A stretch of DNA of 39,508 nucleotides from positions 1 through 39,508 of the forward strand of contig JAMCYV010000027.1 of NCBI GenBank assembly GCA_023473595.1, in the 5' to 3' direction. The notes under the pieces were generated by a model. It did not search any database. It saw only the letters and a list, made by a program, of their open reading frames with translations, and was not told the DNA's origin. Each line of letters starts with the position of its first letter. Within the stretch, counting starts at the first letter, position 1. The stretch is from Patescibacteria group bacterium (GTDB taxonomy: Bacteria; Patescibacteriota; CPR2; UBA1875; JAMCYV01). The translations under genes and the position numbers were made by a program. Positions 6,562 through 15,478 of this stretch are shown here, in pieces.

Positions 6562-7744
6562 TTGTGAGGGGTGGGACTGCCGTTTTTGACTTGAAAAAGT
6601 CATCGAAGTGCTTTGATAATTTCGGCCCTTTCTGGTCAGGATAATGGCTCTTAACTGCTTTTTCACCGTAAAGTACATCAGGCCTCTCGGTCATCCGATA
6701 CATTTGCATGACACAGATAGGCTGGTTATGAAAAACCAAGATGTTCTCATGCGGATTTATCTCGAATACAGCTGCAGTCCCTTTACGACCATTTGTCCAG
6801 CCCCAACCTGGATCGAAAAACCCCGCCCAGTGGGATCTAGCTTCAGCAATTGCTGAGTCGTGAGGAACCATTACTGAGCAGAACTGACCTGGAACTGAGA
6901 AGGCTTCACCGCTTGAGAGAATAGTGAAATCTCCCTCAGCCAAAACGATGGGCTCGCCATCAGGGGGTTCAAAGATCGGCTCAAAGAAGTTTAACGGACA
7001 ATGATTCGTCCGATTAAACTCCAAAGCGTATGTGGCTGCCCCCTTAAACCGATGGCCAATGATCCCATCTCCCCTGACTGATTTCAAATTTGCGGTCAGG
7101 ATTATTCCCCCGTTCTGGGCTTTGAGGACATTTGTCCAGTCCATTTTCTGACCATCCAAATCATAGACGAGACAATGTTTGCGATGTTGGATTTCGAGGT
7201 TAAGGTTGTCTAGGATAGCGTTTTCCATCGGCCCGTTGGAGATCCGCAACTGATTGAGTGAGGATCCTGGCGACAACTTGATAGGGAACGACTTTGCCAT
7301 AATAAGAGAATAAAGCTCTCCCTTATATCCTCTAGGGATCACATCAAACTCGTGATGCCCAGGCGCAATCGTTCTAACTTGCAAGTTTATTCGGCCGCTC
7401 GTACTTTTGTTGTCGGTTTTCCCACATGCATCATCGGGGAGCTCTAGCCATTCCATATTCCGGAAGAGATACGGAACCCCAACTTCTAAGACGAAACTGT
7501 CTCCGCCTTTGATTACCTGATTGAAGTAATTGTGCTTGTTAGAGAGCGTTCGCGCAAAATCAATGAAGTTCGGAACGTTCGGCGAGAAAGCACCAGGTAA
7601 CCGGATTACTTCTCCAGCAGCAATCCGAAGATCAAGACTTGACGGCTGGATATTGTCTTCAGGAATTTCTTCTTCTGCCTGAATGGAGCCAGACTCGATC
7701 ATCTCGCGGATTGTCTGGCGTGGTAAAACTCCAAATCTGTTCAT
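6542..7744 (-). CDS. dcd: dCTP deaminase, long two-domain type
   Basis: Converts dCTP to dUTP, upstream of dut. It resembles the long (about 370 residues) DCD family known from alphaproteobacteria rather than the 190-residue E. coli enzyme: a first repeat with GVLPRQTIREMI, DNIQPSSLDLRI and DNKSTSGRINLQVR, and a second half with LEFNRTNHCPLNFFEP, GDFTILSSGEAFSVP and HWAGFFDPGWGW. The frame runs back to 7813, but the ATG at 7744 has AAAGGA at proper distance and matches the usual start just before GVLPRQ. It is richer in G+C than mrdA and dut on either side. Its own promoter, leader hairpin and terminal palindrome make it an independent insertable unit. Confidence 0.85.
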   Translation of the reverse strand: MNRFGVLPRQTIREMIESGSIQAEEEIPEDNIQPSSLDLRIAAGEVIRLPGAFSPNVPNFIDFARTLSNKHNYFNQVIKGGDSFVLEVGVPYLFRNMEWLELPDDACGKTDNKSTSGRINLQVRTIAPGHHEFDVIPRGYKGELYSLIMAKSFPIKLSPGSSLNQLRISNGPMENAILDNLNLEIQHRKHCLVYDLDGQKMDWTNVLKAQNGGIILTANLKSVRGDGIIGHRFKGAATYALEFNRTNHCPLNFFEPIFEPPDGEPIVLAEGDFTILSSGEAFSVPGQFCSVMVPHDSAIAEARSHWAGFFDPGWGWTNGRKGTAAVFEINPHENILVFHNQPICVMQMYRMTERPDVLYGEKAVKSHYPDQKGPKLSKHFDDFFKSKTAVPPLTSAAPIV

Positions 7745-7784
7745 ACGATCAGTCCTTTCTATGTCAAACTTGCTATCCGATATT

Positions 7785-7804
7785 AAAAAAGACCGTAAGC
7801 GGTC
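7785..7804 (-). terminator. Intrinsic terminator after mrdA, in the dcd leader
   Basis: On the minus strand GACCG-CTTA-CGGTC is followed by TTTTTT. It ends the rpsB-to-mrdA operon. A TTGACA promoter for dcd lies upstream of it, so it may also act as an attenuator for dcd. Confidence 0.85.
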
Positions 7805-7817
7805 CCTCCCCAAGAAA

Positions 7818-7846
7818 ACATTAAATTATGAAAGAAATTTTGTCAA
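7818..7846 (-). promoter_or_regulatory. Possible dcd promoter overlapping the end of mrdA
   Basis: TTGACA (7846-7841) overlaps the TGA stop of mrdA. After a 17-bp spacer follows TAATGT (7823-7818). Transcripts from it would cross the hairpin at 7785-7804 before dcd. Confidence 0.45.
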
Positions 7847-9780
7847 TGCTTTTGCTCAAAGTACCATTTCAAAATCTCTTTGGCCACAGGCGCTGCCGTA
7901 ACATCGCCTCCCCCACCCTGTTCAACTAAAACGACAACAGCAATTTCCGGATCACTGTAAGGCGCAAAAGCTTCAAACCAAGCATGAGTCTGCTTTACGT
8001 CATTGCTGTACTGGGCGGTTCCCGTTTTGGCTGCCACTTCTACCGGCAAATCGTTTAAAGATCGAGCCGAGCCATTGACAACTGTTTCCCTCAACCCTCT
8101 CCTTACAATATCCAAATTTTCTCGGCTAATAAAATCTTTATTTAAAATTTCAGAGGCAATATCTTTTATTATTCCGCCTGTTCCGTCGATAATCTTTGAA
8201 ACTAATTTTGGTTTATACAATGTTCCGCCGTTAGCAATCGCCGAAGCTGCCGTTACCATTTGCAAAGGCGTAACTAAAAGATCGCCCTGGCCGATTGACA
8301 TATGATAGGTATCTCCAAGATACCAAGGCTCTCCTTTTTCTCTTTCTTTCCAATTCGGATCTGGAATTTTTCCCTCTGCTTCGCCGGGGACATCAATACC
8401 TGTAATTTTATTAAAACCAAATTTTACTAGGTACTCCTTAATCTTTTCCGGACCGAGGCCTTTAATATTTTGATAACCCCCGCCTATGGCATAGAAGAAA
8501 GTATTCACTGATTCAGCAATCGCTTTTATAACGTTTGTTACGCCATGGCCGCCGGCTTTCCAGTCGGGAAATTCCCAGTCGCCGACTTTTATCCCGCCAG
8601 TACTTAAGACCGTAGAATTCTCGGTGATATTCCCTTCTTGCAAGGCGCCAGCTGCAATAAAGGGCTTAATAATAGATCCAGAGGGGTAAATACCGGAAAC
8701 TGCTCTAAAAAGAAGAGGATTGTTCTTGTCCTCCAAGAGATTTTTGTAATCCGCTTCTGAAATACCTTTAGCAAAAAGATTATTATCATATGAAGGTAAA
8801 TTTACAATCCCTAAAATCTCTCCATTCTTTGGATTCATGGCAATCGCTACTCCTTTTGTTGCATTTGCCTTGTCCATACCTGCCCTTAAAGCTTCAGCCA
8901 TCTTTTTCTGAAGATTAAAATCAATCGATAAGAGAAGATTGCTGCCGTTCTCAGGATTTACATCTCCCAATGCCTTTATCACCTTTCCGGTAGCATCAAT
9001 CTCTTCCCTTGTCCGCCCGTTAACACCCTTTAAATAACTTTCATACGAGTATTCCAAGCCAGTCTTTCCGATATAATCCGTCATCGCATAGTTTCTCTTA
9101 TCAATTGACTTATACTCTTCTTCAGAGATTCTTCCGGTATATCCCAAAACATGGGAAAGAAGACCGTTGTCAAAATATTCTCTGATCGGATTTATCTGGA
9201 CTGTAACGCCTTTTTGCCCGGATAACCGAGACTCCAAAAGAATAGCTGTATCTCTTCCCACGCTGCTCTTAATAACTAAGGGAAGCTGGTATTTAATCCC
9301 TCCTTTTTCATTAATCTTTTGCTTAATCTCTTCAACTGGCATCCCTAAAGTGTCAGATAAAGCTTTATAAACTTCTTCTCTCTCTTTCTCTTCTTTCGAA
9401 AGGTCAGAAGGTACAATAAAGACTTCATAATTGGGAACATTTTTAACTAAAGCAACACCATTTTTATCATAAATGATACCTCTTGGAGCAATAATTAATT
9501 GAGATCTAACCCTATTCCCCTCGGCAGTTTCCAAGCTGGCGCCGCCAGTCCGAATCTGCAGAAAAAAGAGCTGGGCAATCATAACAAAAAAAAGAAAGAT
9601 CGCAAGGACCCTTATAAATAAAAAAGGCTTAAGGTTTTTTTCATCCTCCATTTGTGGAACCTCGGCATCGGCCGGCAAGATATGATGAATCCAGGTCTCT
9701 GATTGGCTCGCCTTTTTCTCTATAGAGATTTTTTTATTCTCGAGTGAAAAAAAGTTAGTAAAAATTCTTTTTTTCTTCAT
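7843..9780 (-). CDS. mrdA: Penicillin-binding protein 2, elongasome transpeptidase
   Basis: Cross-links peptidoglycan during lateral wall growth with RodA and MreBCD. 645 residues: a cytoplasmic N-terminus, one membrane anchor at about residues 52-74, a pedestal domain (RGIIYDKNG), then the transpeptidase with SIIK (active Ser about 369), SVN (about 424-426) and KTGTAQ (585-590). The usual PGS before the active serine is SGS here. It overlaps the mreD stop by TAATG, so translation is probably coupled. It closes the long operon, directly before a terminator. Confidence 0.96.
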   Translation of the reverse strand: MKKKRIFTNFFSLENKKISIEKKASQSETWIHHILPADAEVPQMEDEKNLKPFLFIRVLAIFLFFVMIAQLFFLQIRTGGASLETAEGNRVRSQLIIAPRGIIYDKNGVALVKNVPNYEVFIVPSDLSKEEKEREEVYKALSDTLGMPVEEIKQKINEKGGIKYQLPLVIKSSVGRDTAILLESRLSGQKGVTVQINPIREYFDNGLLSHVLGYTGRISEEEYKSIDKRNYAMTDYIGKTGLEYSYESYLKGVNGRTREEIDATGKVIKALGDVNPENGSNLLLSIDFNLQKKMAEALRAGMDKANATKGVAIAMNPKNGEILGIVNLPSYDNNLFAKGISEADYKNLLEDKNNPLLFRAVSGIYPSGSIIKPFIAAGALQEGNITENSTVLSTGGIKVGDWEFPDWKAGGHGVTNVIKAIAESVNTFFYAIGGGYQNIKGLGPEKIKEYLVKFGFNKITGIDVPGEAEGKIPDPNWKEREKGEPWYLGDTYHMSIGQGDLLVTPLQMVTAASAIANGGTLYKPKLVSKIIDGTGGIIKDIASEILNKDFISRENLDIVRRGLRETVVNGSARSLNDLPVEVAAKTGTAQYSNDVKQTHAWFEAFAPYSDPEIAVVVLVEQGGGGDVTAAPVAKEILKWYFEQKH

Positions 9781-10292
9781 TAGCTAATTATTTGATTTGA
9801 TTTTTGATCTAACCTCTGGAAATATTTAAAAATTTTGCCAAAGGCAAAGAATAAAAGGAGAGATGCTGCAACATCAACACCAACTTGCTTTAAATATACT
9901 TGAAAAATGATGGGTTCGATAATACCGTCCTTAAAGTAATTTAATCCTGCTTGAAGCAGGTTATAAAGAAAAGAGCTAAAAAGCACTAAAATAGCAATAT
10001 ATTGAAGGTGTATAGCTCTGCCTTCCTTAGTTACAAGTTTAATAAAATAAACAAGGGCCAAAAAGAAAAGGATATTAAACCCGAAAAATCCACTCCCAGA
10101 GATATCCAAGAGAAAACCAAAAAGGACTGCCAGAAAAATCAAAATATTAATCTTCTCATAATACAAAGCACTTAGAAAAATAAAAACAAAGACAAAATTA
10201 GGAATGATCCCAAAAAATCGAATATCCCCAAAAAAAGATACCTGAAGAATAAAAACTCCCAAGGCTAATAAAAAAAGATAAAAATTTACCAC
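9780..10292 (-). CDS. mreD: Rod shape-determining protein MreD
   Basis: Small integral membrane protein of the elongation complex. 170 residues, almost entirely hydrophobic, with about five or six membrane segments and short loops. Sequence alone is weakly diagnostic. Its identity rests on the hydrophobic pattern, the length and its place between mreC (adjacent, no gap) and mrdA (TAATG overlap). The pattern DISGSGFFGFN in the middle matches MreD proteins. Confidence 0.88.
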   Translation of the reverse strand: MVNFYLFLLALGVFILQVSFFGDIRFFGIIPNFVFVFIFLSALYYEKINILIFLAVLFGFLLDISGSGFFGFNILFFLALVYFIKLVTKEGRAIHLQYIAILVLFSSFLYNLLQAGLNYFKDGIIEPIIFQVYLKQVGVDVAASLLLFFAFGKIFKYFQRLDQKSNQIIS

Positions 10293-11120
10293 TTAGGCCC
10301 CCGTATTTAAAACAACAAAAACTCTTTCTAGTCTAGAAAAAACAATGTCCGGACGAACAGTCGCTTTTTGAAAAACTTCATTTTCGGTTTTATCTACTTT
10401 CTCAATTTTGCCGATTAAGATACCTTTGGGATAATCGTTACCAAGTCCTGAAGTCAAAACCAATTGTCCAGGTTTTAAAATATCGCCCTGGGGAACTTTC
10501 TCGAGAGATAATCCATAACCGAATTGGCCCTTTACAATACCCGATGCAGTTGAATTTGCAACAATAGCAGGTATTCCGGATGTAGGATCGGTAATTAAGA
10601 AAACTGTTGCGCTATCAGACAATACTTCAGCTACCTTCCCAACTAGAATTCCCTCACTTAAGACGGTCATTCCTTTTTTGACACCGTCTCTTTCCCCTTT
10701 ATTTATAAGGATTAACTGCTTAGCACTTGAAGGATCATACATAAAAATTTCTGCCGGCAGCATTTCGTATCCGCTATAGCTTTTAAACCCCAAATCTTTT
10801 CTTAAAGACTCATTTTCCTTTCTAAATTCTTGAAGTTTTACAACTTCTGATTCAAGGCTCAAGATTTTATCTTTGAGTTCCGAATTCTCTTTCGAAAGAG
10901 CACGAATATTTGAGAAAAAAGAAAAAACCCCTTTAGATGAATTAGCACTAATGTTAAGAACCCTGCCAATAGGGGCGATTATTTTAAAAATAATGTTTTC
11001 GGTGGTCTTTAGTCTTCCGCTATTATGGAGAAAAATCAAAAATAAAATTAAGAAAAAACCCGCAATAAATAATCTATTTTTATTTTTAAATATTCCCTTT
11101 CTATTTTGGAGACTTCTCAT
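10293..11120 (-). CDS. mreC: Rod shape-determining protein MreC
   Basis: Periplasmic/extracellular scaffold linking MreB and PBP2. 275 residues: short basic N-terminus, one membrane helix (about residues 15-33), a coiled-coil region (ALSKENSELKDKILSLESE, KLQEFRKENESLRKDLGF) and the beta-rich C-terminal domain with INKGERDGVKKGMTVLSEGILVG and TSGIPAIV. The ATG overlaps the last 20 nt of mreB in another frame (codons ATG AGA AGT CTC), implying coupled translation. Confidence 0.95.
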   Translation of the reverse strand: MRSLQNRKGIFKNKNRLFIAGFFLILFLIFLHNSGRLKTTENIIFKIIAPIGRVLNISANSSKGVFSFFSNIRALSKENSELKDKILSLESEVVKLQEFRKENESLRKDLGFKSYSGYEMLPAEIFMYDPSSAKQLILINKGERDGVKKGMTVLSEGILVGKVAEVLSDSATVFLITDPTSGIPAIVANSTASGIVKGQFGYGLSLEKVPQGDILKPGQLVLTSGLGNDYPKGILIGKIEKVDKTENEVFQKATVRPDIVFSRLERVFVVLNTGA

Positions 11121-12153
11121 AATCGGTTGATACTAATACTTCTTTTAATGAGTCGATGTCTTCTAACACTAAACCGCAACCTCTAACAACGCTTGTTAAA
11201 GGATCATCAGCTACATGAACTGGCATTTTCGTAGATAGTGAAAGCATTTTATCCAAGCCCCGAAGAAGCGCCCCGCCGCCAGCTAGATAAATTCCTTTAT
11301 CCATAATATCAGCCACCAGCTCCGGCGGGGTTTCTTCAACCGTCATTTTAACCGCTTCGACAATAGCATTGACTGATTTTTGAATTGCCTGGCGGATTTG
11401 ATCGCTATCTATTGAAATTGCCTTTGGAAGACCGGTTACTAAATCTCTCCCTCTCATTATGGCTTCAAGTTTTTCCTCTAATGGATAAGCAGAGCCGATA
11501 GCAATCTTAATGTCTTCAGCTGTTCTCTCGCCCAAAAGAAGATTATATTCATCTCTAGCAAACTGAATAATGTCTTCGTTTAGTTCATCACCAGCGATTC
11601 TTAAAGACCGAGCGGCGACGATTCCGCCTAGTGAAATCACTGCTACTTCCGTCGTCCCGCCGCCTATATCGACAATCATGCTGCCAGCCGCCTCTTGGAC
11701 TGGGAGTCTAGCCCCAATAGCTGCTGCCATTGGCTCTTCAATAAGAAGTGCTTGCCTAGCTCCGGCATTCTTTGCTGCATCTTCGACAGCTTTTCTTTCT
11801 ACTTCTGTAACTCCCGACGGTAGACCGATTACAACTCTAGGTCTCGGTAAGAAAGAAAATGTCTCTTTATGGACCTTATGGATAAAATACTTGAGCATCT
11901 GTTCCGTAACCTCAAAATCGGAAACTACTCCATCAACTAAAGGTCTTGAGGCGACAATATTTGCTGGAGTTCGGCCGACCATTTTCTTGGCTGCGTCGCC
12001 AATTTCTAAGATCTGTTTGGTTTTAGTATTAACAGCAACAACACTTGGCTCATTGATAACGAGACCTGTGCCTCTTACATAAACAAGAGTATTAGCCGTT
12101 CCCAAATCGATCCCTAAATCATGTGAAAAATGTCCAAAAAATTTATTAAGCAT
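11101..12153 (-). CDS. mreB: Rod shape-determining protein MreB (actin homologue)
   Basis: Forms membrane-bound filaments that guide wall synthesis. 350 residues with the actin-type ATPase motifs DLGTANTLVYVRG (phosphate 1), DIGGGTTEVAVISLGG (phosphate 2) and GIYLAGGGALLRGL (adenosine). The N-terminal MLNKFFGHF is an amphipathic membrane-binding stretch. It begins 11 nt after proS ends, so it belongs to the rpsB operon rather than having an obvious own promoter. Confidence 0.98.
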   Translation of the reverse strand: MLNKFFGHFSHDLGIDLGTANTLVYVRGTGLVINEPSVVAVNTKTKQILEIGDAAKKMVGRTPANIVASRPLVDGVVSDFEVTEQMLKYFIHKVHKETFSFLPRPRVVIGLPSGVTEVERKAVEDAAKNAGARQALLIEEPMAAAIGARLPVQEAAGSMIVDIGGGTTEVAVISLGGIVAARSLRIAGDELNEDIIQFARDEYNLLLGERTAEDIKIAIGSAYPLEEKLEAIMRGRDLVTGLPKAISIDSDQIRQAIQKSVNAIVEAVKMTVEETPPELVADIMDKGIYLAGGGALLRGLDKMLSLSTKMPVHVADDPLTSVVRGCGLVLEDIDSLKEVLVSTDYEKSPK

Positions 12154-12164
12154 AAATTATTAGT

Positions 12165-13601
12165 TTAATAGGCTTTTGCAAAATATACAAAAGCTTTTGC
12201 TTCTTTCCCGCAATGAAAGCACTTTTCCCCTTTTTGAGGTTTATCTATATCAAATGGGATAACTCTTGTTGTCGCTTTCGTTTTTTCTTTGATTTCGAGC
12301 TCGCACTTGGAATCTTCGCACCAAGGGGCAAGATAAAAGCCCTTCTTTTCTTCCAGATCTTTTTGAAAAGCCTTAAAATCAGTAACCTTATGAGTATTCT
12401 CTTCTTTAAACCTTAAAGCCTCTTTAAAAAGATTAGATTGAATCTCCTTAAGTAAATTTTTTACATCCAACTTATTAGATTTTATTTGCTTTTTCTCATT
12501 CTCATCTCTTCTAACTACGGTAATGGATTTTCCTTTAACATCTTTTGGTCCAACTTCAATTCTTAAGGGCACCCCTTTTATTTCCCACTCATTGAATTTC
12601 CAACCCGGAGAGAGATTTTCCCTGTCATCTACTTTAATTCGAATATCAGTTCCAAATTTTGAGGTAATCTCTTTAATCGCCTTAAGAACCGCTTCTTTTT
12701 CCTTATTATCCTTACAAATAGGGATAATTATTACCTGAACAGGAGCAATAGCAGGCGGCAGTACTAAGCCTTTATCGTCGCCATGCGTTAAGATGATGCT
12801 GCCGATTGACCTGGTTGAAATACCCCAGCTTGATTGCCATACATATTCTCTTTTACCTTCCTTGCTTTCATACTGAATATTAAAGGGTTTTGCAAAATTT
12901 TGGCCGAGGTTGTGAGAGGTCGCTGCCTGTAGAGCTTTGCCGTCCTTCAGAAGTGCTTCGCAAGAGGTTGAATAAAGTGCACCTGCAAACTTTTCGATTT
13001 CACTTTTTTTACCAGTGAAAACCGGAATAGCTAATACTTTTTCATAAAAGTCACGGTAATTATTTAATCTTTTAAGCATTTCTTTGTCAGCCTCTTCTTT
13101 AGTTTCAAAAACAGAATGACCTTCCTGCCATAAAAATTCAGTAGTTCTTAGGAAAGGCTTGGTTCGAAGCTCCCAGCGAACAACATTGCACCATTGATTA
13201 ATCCTTAAAGGAAGATCTCTATAAGAGCTGATCCATCTTGAAAAAGCATCATACATAATAGTTTCTGAGGTAGGCCTTACAACCACTGGCTCATCCAGTT
13301 TTTCGCCTCCGGCATGAGTGACAACTGCTAGCTCAGGCGAAAAACCCTCAACATGTTCCTTCTCTTTCTTTAAGAAACTTTCAGGGATAAAAACCGGAAA
13401 GTAAGCATTCTCAACCCCGTCGTTCACTATCTTCTCATTAAAAATCTTTTGAATATTTTCCCAAATAGCATAACCATAAGGTTTAAAAATTATCGTTCCT
13501 TTTACTGGACCATAATCTATTAAATCAGCTAATTTAACCACTTCGTTATACCAGGCTGGGAAATCCTTTTTTTGACTAGTTAGTTTTGTATCAATTGCCA
13601 T
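12165..13601 (-). CDS. proS: Prolyl-tRNA synthetase, archaeal/eukaryotic type
   Basis: Charges tRNA-Pro. 478 residues, lacking the editing insertion of E. coli-type enzymes and beginning with FPAWYNEVVKLADLIDYGPVKG, as in the archaeal/eukaryotic (type 3) class. Class II motifs are clear: GTIIFKPYGYAIWENIQ, VVRPTSETIMYDAFSRWI and RTTEFLWQEGHSVF (motif 2), and GWKFNEWEIKGVPLRIEVGPKD in the anticodon-binding domain. A C-terminal zinc-type domain with Cys pairs (CEDSKC, CFHC) ends in the characteristic YFAKAY. It sits between rseP (no gap) and mreB. Confidence 0.96.
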   Translation of the reverse strand: MAIDTKLTSQKKDFPAWYNEVVKLADLIDYGPVKGTIIFKPYGYAIWENIQKIFNEKIVNDGVENAYFPVFIPESFLKKEKEHVEGFSPELAVVTHAGGEKLDEPVVVRPTSETIMYDAFSRWISSYRDLPLRINQWCNVVRWELRTKPFLRTTEFLWQEGHSVFETKEEADKEMLKRLNNYRDFYEKVLAIPVFTGKKSEIEKFAGALYSTSCEALLKDGKALQAATSHNLGQNFAKPFNIQYESKEGKREYVWQSSWGISTRSIGSIILTHGDDKGLVLPPAIAPVQVIIIPICKDNKEKEAVLKAIKEITSKFGTDIRIKVDDRENLSPGWKFNEWEIKGVPLRIEVGPKDVKGKSITVVRRDENEKKQIKSNKLDVKNLLKEIQSNLFKEALRFKEENTHKVTDFKAFQKDLEEKKGFYLAPWCEDSKCELEIKEKTKATTRVIPFDIDKPQKGEKCFHCGKEAKAFVYFAKAY

Positions 13602-14726
13602 TTAAAATATCCTTTTTAATAAATCGACGAGGGAAAGATCTCTTATAGTGAGAATAATCATTAGAAGAAGCAGAAGCCCGAATCCGGTAAGCTGGATAAT
13701 ATTTTTTGCTTTCATGGAAAAATCTCTTCTTGCAATCTTTTCCAAAACCATAATGAAAATGTGGCCGCCATCCAATGCCGGAATAGGCATAATATTAAGC
13801 ACTGCCAAACTTATACTAAGGATAGCAGAGAATTGCAAAAGTGGCAAAACACCCATTTTTGCAGAAGCCCCAGCCATCCCGGCAATTCCAACAAAAGAAG
13901 TAGCATTTTCGCTCAAGCTGAATTTAGTAAGCAGTTTCCCAAAAAAGTCTAAAACTCCTACAAATGTAAGTCCCATTAGTCTAAAAGTTTCAGTAGTCGC
14001 AATATAAGGCGCAAGATAAAAAGGCGCTTTAGCTTCACCAAGCGTCTCTAAAGTTATACCAACTCTCCTTACAGTAATTTCTTTATTATTACTCCCCTTA
14101 ATCCTATCTTCAAATGTCTGAATATTTTTAACGCTTGTCTTACTATCCCTTTCAATTTCGATACCTATTTTTTCATCAGGATTTTTGGTAGTAAGCTCGT
14201 TTATTTTAGCAAGGACTTCTGTATCAACGCTTACTTTTTGTCCTCCAATTTTATTAATTATGTCACCTTCTTTCAGTCCTTCCTTTTCGGCGGGAGAATT
14301 CTTATCAACTCCGATAATCCGTATTTTCTGGGTGTTTACGACCCCTGCATGATCTCCCATTCCAGGGATTAAGTTTGTTTTAAAACCTACAGTATAAAGT
14401 AAAGTTAAAATGAGAATTGCCAGAAATAAATTCATTATTGGCCCAGCGGAAGCAATCAGTATTCTTTCCTTTTTTGATTTGCTGTTAAAGCTCCTCGGAT
14501 GGTTGTGTTTCCCTTCATCATCTAAAAACTTGCAAAAACCACCTATTGGGAAGAAATTGATTGAATAAACAGTCTCCCCAACTTTCTTACTCCAGATCCT
14601 AGGCGGTATCCCGAAGCCGAATTCTTGGACAGCTACTCCCTTAGCTTTAGCTGTTAAAAAATGTCCTAACTCATGGACAAAAACTACTAAGCTTAAGACA
14701 AAAATAAAAGCTAAAAGAGTAATCAT
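13602..14726 (-). CDS. rseP: Site-2 intramembrane zinc metalloprotease (RseP/RasP family)
   Basis: Cuts membrane-embedded regulatory or signal-peptide substrates. 374 residues. The first helix holds HELGH (residues 18-22, zinc ligands and Glu); the second zinc site is PALDGGH near residue 320. Between them is one PDZ domain (VDKNSPAEKEGLKEGDIINKIGG) facing outside. About four membrane helices fit the family plan. It lies in the common order frr-uppS-(cdsA)-rseP-proS, but cdsA is absent here. Confidence 0.93.
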   Translation of the reverse strand: MITLLAFIFVLSLVVFVHELGHFLTAKAKGVAVQEFGFGIPPRIWSKKVGETVYSINFFPIGGFCKFLDDEGKHNHPRSFNSKSKKERILIASAGPIMNLFLAILILTLLYTVGFKTNLIPGMGDHAGVVNTQKIRIIGVDKNSPAEKEGLKEGDIINKIGGQKVSVDTEVLAKINELTTKNPDEKIGIEIERDSKTSVKNIQTFEDRIKGSNNKEITVRRVGITLETLGEAKAPFYLAPYIATTETFRLMGLTFVGVLDFFGKLLTKFSLSENATSFVGIAGMAGASAKMGVLPLLQFSAILSISLAVLNIMPIPALDGGHIFIMVLEKIARRDFSMKAKNIIQLTGFGLLLLLMIILTIRDLSLVDLLKRIF

Positions 14727-14731
14727 AAATG

Positions 14732-15463
14732 CTAACTCCCAAAATTCCTTCTTCGGTACTGGAATTCGCTGATAATGTCTTCTAGTTCTTCTATGGAAAA
14801 ATCAGGCCATAAAGTATTTGTGAAGAAAAGCTCGGCGTAGCTAAGCTGCCATAAAAGGAAATTGCTAAGTCTTTTTTCACCGCCAGTCCTAATCATAATA
14901 TCTGGATCAGGAATATCTTTTGTGTCCAAAAAATTGTCGAACTCGGTTTCAGAAATAATTTTTTTGCCTTTATCAACGATCTTATTGATAGCTCTAATAA
15001 TTTCATCTCTGCCGCCATAGTTTAAAGCTACATTTAATACCGAGCCTTTATTTGTTTTAGTCCTTTCAACCAAATTTTTTATGCGGTTTTTAATTTGATT
15101 AGGAAATCGGTCTAGATCACCGATAACTTTTAAAACTATATTATTTGCAATTAGCTCTTTTTCCTTTTCTTTCAAAAATTTGATCATAATAGATAAAAGT
15201 CCTTTAATCTGTTTTTCATCCCTTTTCCAGTTTTCAGTCGAAAAAGCATAGATAGTTAAAATAGGAAGTTTTTTCTCTCCAAGATAACGGATTATTTTTT
15301 CTAAAGTTTTAGCACCTTCTCTGTGACCACTATTTATGCCAAGCCCCCGCTTTTTAGCCCATCTGCGGTTTCCATCCATAATGATAGCTATGTGTCTCGG
15401 TAAGGCTCTATTTTTATAAGCCAGTTTTTCCAAAACTAATGTATCGGTTTTTGTTTTAGCCAA
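14732..15463 (-). CDS. uppS: Undecaprenyl diphosphate synthase
   Basis: cis-Prenyltransferase that makes the C55 lipid carrier for wall synthesis. 243 residues. Signature residues: IIMDGNRRWAKKRG (catalytic Asp and diphosphate binding), GHREGAKTLEKI, YAFSTENWKR, NVALNYGGRDEI and IRTGGEKRLSNFLLWQLSYAELFF near the end. The start appears to be TTG at 15463 with AGGAGG seven nt upstream; this site overlaps the end of frr closely. Confidence 0.97.
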   Translation of the reverse strand: MAKTKTDTLVLEKLAYKNRALPRHIAIIMDGNRRWAKKRGLGINSGHREGAKTLEKIIRYLGEKKLPILTIYAFSTENWKRDEKQIKGLLSIMIKFLKEKEKELIANNIVLKVIGDLDRFPNQIKNRIKNLVERTKTNKGSVLNVALNYGGRDEIIRAINKIVDKGKKIISETEFDNFLDTKDIPDPDIMIRTGGEKRLSNFLLWQLSYAELFFTNTLWPDFSIEELEDIISEFQYRRRNFGS

Positions 15464-15478
15464 TCTGTTTCCTCCTGG

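Noticed and set aside
11570-12082. Plus-strand open frame of 170 codons opposite mreB
   Set aside because: Antisense shadow of a well-conserved gene; no binding site or promoter.
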